Source: Phytophthora quininea
Lineage: Eukaryota; Oomycota; Peronosporomycetes; Peronosporales; Peronosporaceae
DNA: 64,000 bases
Assembly (NCBI GenBank): GCA_011947345.1
Contig: JAAVTG010000117.1
Location: 1 to 64,000 of the forward strand
Reading direction: 5' to 3'
The notes below the pieces were generated by a model. That model was not told where the DNA came from, searched no databases, and worked only from the letters and a program-made list of their open reading frames with translations. Shown piece by piece: positions 56,888-64,000 of this stretch (the first letter of the stretch is position 1; the number at the start of each line of letters is the position of its first letter). Both the position numbers and the translations under genes were made by a program.

Positions 56888-57118
56888 TTATGAATGTTCG
56901 GCTGTGATTAGAACCCGAGTGGTCCGCTTCTTTGCGCTGTATGTGCGCTGATATGCCTTGCGTGTCTCTGCATTACGGGCATAGTACGCCTTCTGGCGGG
57001 CCAATCGCCGCTCTGGGTCGCGGTTGTACGCGCTCTGGCTCTCCGGTGGGGATGCGTTTTCATTCATGAGGATAGGTTTTCTATATTTGACAGGTACATG
57101 TCTCACGACCGCTTCCAT
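56888..57118 (-). CDS. small basic open frame, unrecognised
   Basis: A 76-codon frame with a repeated basic pattern (R-x-x-A-R-Q-K-A-Y-Y-A-R-N then K-A-Y-Q-R-T-Y). Such basic repeats occur in proteins encoded by oomycete transposons. No start-site support and no upstream initiator. It may be part of the same decayed element as 57134-57825. Confidence 0.3.
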   Translation of the reverse strand: MEAVVRHVPVKYRKPILMNENASPPESQSAYNRDPERRLARQKAYYARNAETRKAYQRTYSAKKRTTRVLITAEHS

Positions 57119-57133
57119 TCCGAGATCTTCCCC

Positions 57134-57825
57134 ATGGCGCCGAGACGCGACGACACTTCCGCCGAGCCAGCCGCCGAGCCCACACCGCCTGACGCCATGC
57201 CAGTCAAGCGGGTAGACCTGTTCTACCTATTCAACGGGGACGTCTGCATGTGCACAGATGTAGACGTCACGAAGCGCGCCTTTGGCTTCGCATAGTGGTA
57301 AAGGAGGACCTGAACCTGCCGGAGCACCCCAAGATGATCAAGATCTCCAGCCTTCGCAAGCCGGACGGGTCATGGCCCACGCAAGCGGAGGCTTGTAGCA
57401 TTCAAGGCACAGAGGTCAAGTACACGCTGTTAATCAAGCGGCAGTTCCCTGTCGCGGTCGCTGCTGCCGAGGGCGAAGTGGACGCCATACACTTTCGCGT
57501 TGAAGTGCCCGAGGAACAGCCTGCCCGAGGACGGGTTCGAGCCCCTTCTGCTGCGCGTGCTCCAGTCGACGACGGTGACGCAACAGACGTTGAAGTAAAC
57601 AAGGAGAACGTTAGTACCGCTGCGGAGACAAGCCACAAGAGGAAGGCCGGTAGCGACACTCTTCCGTTCCACATGTTCGACGACGCCGCGGTGAGCACGA
57701 TGTACAAGGGCGTCAAGACGGACACATACACGCAGCGCGAGCAGGAGCTACCGCAGGAGCTGTGGGGGACGTCCAGAAGCACTACAAGAACACCTACAAC
57801 AGCACGAAGCGCTTCGAGTAGAGGA
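57134..57825 (+). pseudogene. unrecognised protein, truncated at the transporter junction
   Basis: The start at 57134 opens an acidic/proline leader, then R-V-D-L-F-Y-L-F-N-G-D-V. A one-base frame change near 57290 continues into a globular part (E-D-L-N-L-P-x-H-P, K-Y-T-L-L-I-K-R), a disordered Ala/Asp-rich stretch and, after a GGGGG run near 57770, a Lys/Tyr/Asn-rich piece. It ends abruptly at about 57825 where transporter DNA begins in the opposite direction. No family recognised; probably transposon-related. Confidence 0.4.
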
Positions 57826-57948
57826 GGAACTTGGGCTTGATGTTGCGGGCGGCGGCCTTGGCGGCTTCGTCGTAGATGGGGACATTGTCGGCTCCCTTGG
57901 GGGTGGTGGCCTCCGAGTAGACGGGGTCCGTTTGAGCTTCGGACGGCA
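57826..57948 (-). pseudogene. MFS transporter 5' stub (copy 6)
   Basis: Only the first 123 bases of the transporter coding region are present, running from the ATG at 57948 to the codons for L-L-Y-S, where the sequence breaks into unrelated DNA. It is the counterpart of the left arm of the divergent pair. Confidence 0.85.
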
Positions 57949-59590
57949 TGGCAGTCAGCGGTTGCTTGGAGAGCTTGCCTTCGGTGAGTTAGTTGTACCA
58001 GTAGTTGTTGTCCAAATGGAAAATACGCTGTCGTTGACGTGTCCTGCAATGTCAGGCTTAGTACAAGGTTGACTGGGATTGCATGGTGCACGGTCACGTG
58101 GGGGTTTGCTTCGATGCACTTGATTCCTGTCGCTCGGAACGAAAACATAATCTTCAAGATTATGTATGCGTGATAGCGATTGCCTGATGACTTCAACTTG
58201 ACGTACTGTGGGCTGTACAAACTTTTAGCGATTGAATATTGCTCTGTTGTCATTATTAAGAGACCGGAAGCGCCTCCTTGCCGCTTCGCGGACGAAAGAA
58301 CCTGTTGTCCTGGTCAAGGAACAAGCAATCGATTGCCTTTTTCTAGCGGATATCTACCTTGAAGTGTTGCGTCATTCCTATCGCAATTAGGAACCTGGTG
58401 CGTGCAGTATCCGTCGTTCATCCGTCAATTGAAAGCGGATGAACTGCATAACACCATTTTAAGGCAGTTTGAGTATCCGCCGAGGCTAAATACTCGATGA
58501 TACCGGTCTAGTTGGCAAGTATACTGCGTGCTCGGAACGCATTATCGTTCAGGCATACACCTTGCAGGCCTATACAGTACAGCAACTACAATGCTGCACC
58601 GCGCTAATAGACTAGAGATCGCGGGACTGTCAGTGTGCGCGGCAAACGCTAGCGACATGCCAGAGAGATCCAGCGAGGCCACAGCAAAGGTGCTCGAGGG
58701 GACACAAAGCAACCAAGCCAGCCCAACTTCATCTGACCGATTGTCGGCCAGGCGCTGTCATTACTCGAGCCTTGCTTGTTATCTTTTGCCTGCCGACTAC
58801 TGTAGCCGAGCAAGTCCATTTGTCGCAGCCTGGATGACTCGACGGTCGAGTTGCAGCTGCTGCTCGCCACTGGATTCATGCCGCGCGACTCGCCGTGGGA
58901 AAAACACCATCAAAGGTTGGTGTAGGTCGCGGCGAAAACTTCAACGCGGGCCGAAGCGGACCGCAACATTGCATACGACACGTTGCGTGATGCGCCTGTT
59001 TCTGCTTAGACTTTTTCGCCGGACGACACACCAAACTTCAGCCGTCGCGGTCTCCATCGCCAACAACGGTATCGTCGCGACTTCCTTCGTTCGCTGAAGC
59101 AGTCGCCACGAAGAAACACGCGCCTTGCATTCTGCTAGTAGCAACCGCCATTGAGATCTTGTGCAAGATCCGCAGACTGCCAGCTGTCCTGCCAGCGGAG
59201 ACCATCCACAACCGTGATCTCCGGAAAGCTCACCAGGCTTCCAACACGCTGCATGTACGTCCGATGTACGTGCGCGCAAGCACACAAGTGGCTATCGATG
59301 CGCAGATCCGCGAGCAAGTCGTCGCTGCGAGGCAAGAATCGAGTGGCTGGTCCAGTCGACCCCATCTTCAAGTGCAGTGTTGGATCCGTACCCCGAGTCT
59401 CACCAAGCGCTTTGTAGAGTTCCCTCGCACGTCTACGCGGCAACGCAGGCACCACCAGTCCCTGTAGTGTAGTCACAGTGTACATAATGCCTATTTCGTT
59501 CATCAATTGCTCTTCATTTTCCATTTGGACAACAACTACTGGTACAACTAACTCACCGAAGGCAAGCTCTCCAAGCAACCGCTGACTGCC
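57949..59590. repeat. transporter spacer, second copy, inverted relative to 23678-25317
   Basis: Position 57949 onward reads as the reverse complement of 25317 downward, and the end next to 59590 matches the sequence next to 23678. Differences are few and scattered. No gene identified. Confidence 0.9.
59511..59526 (+). promoter_or_regulatory. initiator element ahead of transporter copy 5
   Basis: TCTTCATTTTCCATTT, the same element that serves copy 1, here 65 bases before the ATG at 59591. Confidence 0.65.
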
Positions 59591-60221
59591 ATGCCGTCCG
59601 AAGCTCAAACGGACCCCGTGTGTACTCGGAGGCCACCACCCCCAAGGGAGCCGACAATGTCCCCATCTACGACGAAGCCGCCAAGGCCGCCGCCCGCAAC
59701 ATCAAGCCCAAGTTCCTCCTCTACTCGAGCATCCTCGTCGCTCTGCTGCAGCCGTTCCAGAGCGGATGGTCGTCGTCGCAGCTCAACCTGGCCCAGTTCA
59801 ACGACACGGACGAGTGCAACGCGCGTCCCGTGCCCGAGGACCGCTGCCTCATGTTCCCGGGCCACTCCAAGCTCGAGTGGACGTTCGCCGTGAACGCCTG
59901 GATCTTCGGCGGCATGATCGGCAGTCTGTGCTGCGGCCACTTCAGCGACCTGTGGGGCCGCAAGAAGCTGTTGTTCGTCAACTGCGTCTTCATGGTGGTG
60001 GGCGCCGTCATCCAGACCGCCGTGTCGAACGTGTGGCCGTTCGCGGTGGGCCGCATGATCGCCGGTATCGCGTCGGGCACCGCCACCGGCACCCTCGGCG
60101 CGTACACGAACGAGCTGTCGCCGCCGCACATGCGTAACATCCTGGGTCTGGGTCTGCAGATCTCGGTGACCATCGGCATTTTGTTCCCCGCGATCTGCTT
60201 CTTCTTCGCCAACACGAGCAG
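59591..60221 (+). pseudogene. MFS transporter 5' half (copy 5)
   Basis: Matches copies 1-3 from the ATG to codon ~209 (up to A-N-T-S after helix 5). A two-base GT duplication at 59620-59623 shifts the frame ten codons after the start; the correct frame is open again from 59620 but lacks a start. At about 60221 the sequence jumps to transporter DNA in the opposite direction. Confidence 0.88.
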
Positions 60222-60749
60222 AACTCCAGTCGTCGAACGCGTCGGCGATGTACGGGTAGGCCACGCCGACGATCAGGTTGCACAGCCAGTTGGCGCCGAT
60301 GCCGATGGACGTGGCCGTCGCGCGCACCGAGTCCGGGAACAGGTCGGCCGTGATCACCCACACGAGCGGACCCAGCGTGACACCGAACGCGATCACGTAC
60401 AAAGCGGTGAAGACCACCGACAAGGCAGACACGTCCACCAGGAACGCCACCGTCATGAGCACGGCCATGATGAACATGCCGGCGATGCCCCACAGGATCA
60501 TGTTGCGGTTGCCGAAGCGCTGCGCCAACACACCCGTGCAGAAGGCCGGCCAGATGTTGATGAAGTTGATGATGAGTGTGCCGACGCGGGGACCCGAAAT
60601 ACCAGCGTCCGTGAAGATGCTGCTCGAGTAGTAGAACACGGCGTTGATACCCGAAAGTTGCTGCGAGCACGATAGTAAAATAGCAGCCGCAAGTTGCAAC
60701 CGATACTTTGGAGCGAACAGAGACTCCTTCTGCGCCGGTGCTTCAATCA
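60222..60749 (-). pseudogene. inverted internal fragment of a copy-4-type transporter
   Basis: Read on the minus strand it matches 32160-32686 of copy 4, including that copy's private changes (for example Val-Ser-Ala-Leu-Ser near 60420). It covers codons for helix 7 to near helix 11. It ends at about 60749, where unrelated AT-rich DNA begins. Confidence 0.88.
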
Positions 60750-60864
60750 GTGCTCGGACAATTAAATAAAAACTGCATTGGTTCTCTAGAAAAACGTAAT
60801 TCGTCATTGACGAATGCGGCGTAGCAATAATAAAAATTGCAATAATTAGTCAGTATTGTGTGGG

Positions 60865-60935
60865 TTCGAACGGTGCAGCAGTTTAGACTTGACCCATCCA
60901 AGCTGTTGTGCGCGGGTTCGAGTCCCGACTCCATC
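60865..60935 (+). other. tRNA-like sequence (degenerate)
   Basis: CGGGTTCGAGTCCCG (60912-60926) is a perfect T-arm/box B, preceded at 60889-60903 by a 4-base stem around a 7-base loop and by a box-A-like stretch near 60872. No matching acceptor stem closes it, so it is more likely a tRNA relic or SINE head than a gene. Confidence 0.35.
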
Positions 60936-61122
60936 AAGAAGCTGGTGGCTGTCAGGTTCCTGGCAGGGTTTATTTTCGCCAATCAAACAGGCCGGCGACG
61001 GCAAAATTGACAGTCATCAGTGGACATGGAGCAGGGATTTTTATCGGTGTTTTAATATGACCTGTTATAATGAATCAGGAGTTGAAACCGTTTTTATTTT
61101 TTATTGGAGGCGGGAGGCTCTC

Positions 61123-61141
61123 AGCCAAAATCGCTTTGGCT
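61123..61141. repeat. short perfect hairpin after the hAT-like gene
   Basis: AGCCAAA and TTTGGCT pair over 7 bases around a 5-base loop, five bases beyond the stop codon of the minus-strand gene. Confidence 0.6.
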
Positions 61142-61145
61142 AGCA

Positions 61146-62656
61146 CTAGACAGCATTTACAGGCTCAACTGGGGCGCTTTCACCACCAAGGAGCGTAGTG
61201 AAGTCCCACAGCTCTCGGTTGCAGCGTAGGAAGACAATGGTCTCGAAGTTCGCCGGCAGTAAGCGTGAGCGAAGCGGTGTCAGGACTAACTTGCACTGTG
61301 AAAACAAGCGCTCGCAACGATTGCTTGTTGGTGGAATCATACACAGTATGTCTTGATACTTGGAGATCGAAGAGTGACGAGGGCGCTTCGCCTGACGGAG
61401 AGTAGCCGTAGCGAAATCCTCTTTGTCGTTTTTCTTCTCACGAGCCGTTGAGAAGACAGCGAATCCAGCAACAGCGTCTTCTTCCTGCGAACTTAGCGAC
61501 CGGTTTGACAGCAACTTTACTATCGCACTCTCGAATTCAGGAGAGTGGATGATCTTGGCTGTCGGCTTGAGGTCGTCAGCTGTTGACGGATACTTTGCAA
61601 TGACAGCGTCGAATAGAAGACGAACGTCAGCGAGATTTCGCCGCTCCGATTGCAGATGCACACAGACGCTGTCCAAATCAGCAAGCTTCTCGACAAGCTG
61701 GAAAATTTTGCGGTGGGTGCTCGGACGCGGTAACAAGTCTTCAACAGCAGCAACCATCTTGATCGCATCACGTATCTTGACGTACCGCGACAACATGTTG
61801 AAAGTCGAGGACCACCTCGTAACGTTAGCCTTCAACGGCTTGAGATCCGTGAAGCGTGCCAGGTTAGCACTGTTGTTCGGAAGGCGCAGCTGGATACGGA
61901 GAGCTTGAACTTGATCAATCAGGTCTTGGAAGTCCTTGAGGTAGCGACCGACAGCGAGGTTAAACCGATGGCTGGCGCATCCAACCAGTGGAACGCCCAG
62001 CCGGGTCGCTATGGCCTGGTTCGTTGGGCAATTGTCGCTCACGATGAAGAGAACCATCTCCGTAGTCTTGTGGTAGACGGATAGCACAGCGTCGATCATG
62101 GCAATGTGGGCATCAGCACTCTGCCCATGCTCTGCATGAGAGATTGAGAGCAACGGCTGCCTCAGATCGCCCTCCCGAACAAACACAGCGTAGATGGCAA
62201 CGAAGTGGATCGTTCCGCACGACCAGCCGTCGAACATGAGCCCAAATGAATCTCCCATGGCTGCTGAGATCTTGGTGCCAACACGCTCAGCAACATGGCG
62301 CATGTAGCGCTGCAGCGTTTTCGAAGAAACGGGCTCAACACTTGCGAGAGAGCGGGTGAGGGGGTCGTCGACTTCGCTGAGAGAGTGGTTCCTCACGATG
62401 ACCCATTCCATCCACTTGTATATCTCCATCGTCCTCTGGTCCACGAAGCCGTGGGCCTCCAAAGTGGCGCCACCGTTTAGCTGGCTGGCCTCGAAGTTTT
62501 GCAGGTATCCCGGGTGCTTGGTGGCGAGATGGCTGACGAGGTTGCTGTAGCCGGTTCCTGGCGCTTGCTTCCGGGATTTACCACATTCCTTGCAGGAGAA
62601 CATTCCCCACCGCAGTCCGTGTAGAAATACTCGCAGATGCCGCGCGACGTTGTCAT
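61146..62656 (-). CDS. hAT-like transposase-derived protein with BED-type finger, one frame break near the start
   Basis: The body, from codons near 62605 to the stop at 61146, is open and codes a zinc finger (C-x-x-C then H-x-x-x-x-H), the block [35 protein letters not shown] and a C-terminal [12 protein letters not shown] block of hAT type. The natural start appears to be the Met at 62656, whose frame joins the body only if one more base is counted at the CCCC run 62605-62608 (plus-strand view). Using the in-frame ATG at 62759 instead gives a leader without conservation. Product about 500 residues. Its sister is the gene at 49577. It separates the transporter chimera from the duplicated ankyrin/jacalin block. 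Confidence 0.78.
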
Positions 62657-62978
62657 TTGCTTGAAGTGTAGCGATCGAAAGTCGAAATGAACAACCACAG
62701 ACGAGAGCTATAGAACAAAATGATCGACGCACCACAGCCAGCCGTCTGTAGTTGTCCACAGGACACCAGCCATCCTTTTTACGTGAAGGGTAAAAAGTAA
62801 ATATACTTATTACGGGGCCAATTGTAAATTGTACGGTCTTTTCTACTTTCCAATAATCCGTTATTCCGTCAATATAATATTCAATTTATTGTATTTTAAT
62901 AACTTTTTCCGATCACTGACGTACAGGTGCATAATTACACAGACAACAGCCAGCGCTCCGCCGCGGACTCAGTTCAAC

Positions 62979-63602
62979 ATGATCAAATGGCTGCACCGGC
63001 ATCGCACCGAAGGCTGCACTTCGTTCGGAATGAACAACACGGTCGGTGCCGGACGACTCGATATTTTGTGGCTGCACGCGCACTTCGGTTTGGGCTATAC
63101 CAGTCACGTCATGGGGTGGCAGCGTTCAGCGGCATCTTCGACCTCATTGACTTCTTGCACCGCGACGGTCTGGCCACGTGCAGCGCGGACGTGTCGATCA
63201 AGGCCGTGGCCACGAGCCAGTTGGAGATCCTCTCCTCTCTGTTTTCGTGCAGCCACCGCACAATATGGAGACACCCATTCAACGCAGCGTCGTCCATTGT
63301 GGCACTCGTGCAGCCCTCTGGTCTGTGCTGGCAAAGCTCTCGCTCACACAAAGCCAAGTCCATCGAAGTGGAAAACTTCCGCAAGCAATCACAAAAGACC
63401 CGAGACGATCTCGAGGCGGTTCGTCGACAGAATCTCGAGTCCCCTACAGAAAATCGAGGCACTGGAACGCCAACAACAAGTGAAGATCGATAACCCCGAA
63501 GAAACCCCAGCGTACCCTCCAGTGGAAGTGGTGCCAGTGAATTCACCACCGTGTGCTCCGTACTATCCCATCCGGATCGCCGGCTTAATAGATAAGACAC
63601 TG
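62979..63602 (+). pseudogene. ankyrin-repeat remnant with coiled-coil/proline-rich tail, second copy
   Basis: Same content and same late frame changes as 33062-33655, but it keeps the 45 bases (coding W-L-H-A-H-F-G) lost from the other copy, so it shows the older arrangement. Confidence 0.6.
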
Positions 63603-63794
63603 TGTTAGCGCAGTATAATGTCGGTATCTTCGTGTGCTGTTTCTTTCTCGGCCCTATCGGAGTATGCTGCTACTTCCTGTTCTTTGACGACGACTAGACC
63701 CACGGATTGAAAGTGACTGAAATGTATACTATGTAGTATGTAAAAATTGAAAGTGCCTTCAATTAGCGGCATCACTAGCCTCTCCACTCGGCAT

Positions 63795-64000
63795 TCACGA
63801 CTGCTGCGTGGTGTTTCCAACTCTAGCGAAAATGGCTCCCAGAGCGTCGATTGAACCACCCGAACGCCCATGAAACCCACTCAGTTGAAACCCTTCGGGA
63901 GCACTCACCGTCCCGACGCTTCCCGTCGTCTTACCTCCTTCGACCATCCGGCCCTTGTTCGTCGAGAGCTTCAGATAGAAGATACACGTCCGACCCTTGT
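63795..64000 (-). CDS. 3' end of a second EEP-jacalin gene, cut by the window edge
   Basis: The last ~68 codons of a jacalin-like domain, nearly the same as the end of the 33842-35134 gene, with the stop at 63795. The rest lies beyond the window. Confidence 0.8.
   Translation of the reverse strand, partial: KGRTCIFYLKLSTNKGRMVEGGKTTGSVGTVSAPEGFQLSGFHGRSGGSIDALGAIFARVGNTTQQS

Larger units (their letters stand above)
62918..64000. repeat. segmental duplication, copy B (partner 33010-34047)
   Basis: Same sequence and orientation as 33010-34047 with 45 additional bases near 63068-63115; the match runs to the window edge. Confidence 0.9.

Noticed and set aside
59605..60807. 400-codon minus-strand frame across the transporter chimera
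   Set aside because: It combines real transporter codons of the inverted fragment with antisense codons of the 5' half. It is a by-product of the inversion, not a gene.
1..64000. CRISPR arrays, bacterial operons, rRNA or replication origins
   Set aside because: No spaced identical short repeats or ribosomal RNA signatures were seen, and introns and oomycete promoters show eukaryotic DNA.

Overview
The window looks like nuclear DNA of an oomycete plant pathogen, most likely Phytophthora or a close relative. Evidence seen directly: three secreted proteins with RXLR/EER-type leaders and WY-like repeats, two Crinkler-type NTPase genes, short introns of 56-66 bases, and oomycete-type initiator elements (TCAYTYYNCAWTTT-like) 30-80 bases ahead of several start codons. 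The species cannot be named from the sequence alone.

Layout. 1-5269: a minus-strand LTR retrotransposon (gag remnant, tRNA primer site, one ~1.95 kb LTR). 5270-10908: decayed hAT transposase, a degenerate tandem repeat, and a structurally complete 1.67 kb pogo-like element with inverted ends and TA flanks. 12.7-23.7 kb: an RXLR effector, an HVA22/TB2-type membrane protein, a membrane adenylate/guanylate cyclase, a three-exon unknown gene, an ABCC transporter and the first of six copies or pieces of an MFS sugar transporter. 22.1-32.8 kb: the transporter cluster, with copies 1 and 2 divergent around a 1.64 kb spacer, then copies 3 and 4 in tandem. 33-40.5 kb: lectin genes (an EEP-nuclease/phosphatase-jacalin fusion and a ~1,200-residue secreted protein with four jacalin domains). 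40.7-56.2 kb: effector and repeat territory (two broken Crinklers, two RXLR-like effectors, LRR-like and ankyrin pseudogenes, a hAT-like gene, a Tigger fragment). 57-64 kb: a second, rearranged copy of the transporter/ankyrin/jacalin block, whose spacer is flipped and whose transporter is a head-to-head chimera, plus another hAT-like gene.

Most apparent frameshifts in otherwise healthy genes are one missing base in a homopolymer run. They look like assembly base-calling errors rather than true pseudogenization, so those genes are annotated as CDS with breaks listed. The gene content suggests a rapidly rearranging host-interaction locus: sugar uptake, carbohydrate-binding secreted proteins and cytoplasmic effectors interleaved with transposons.
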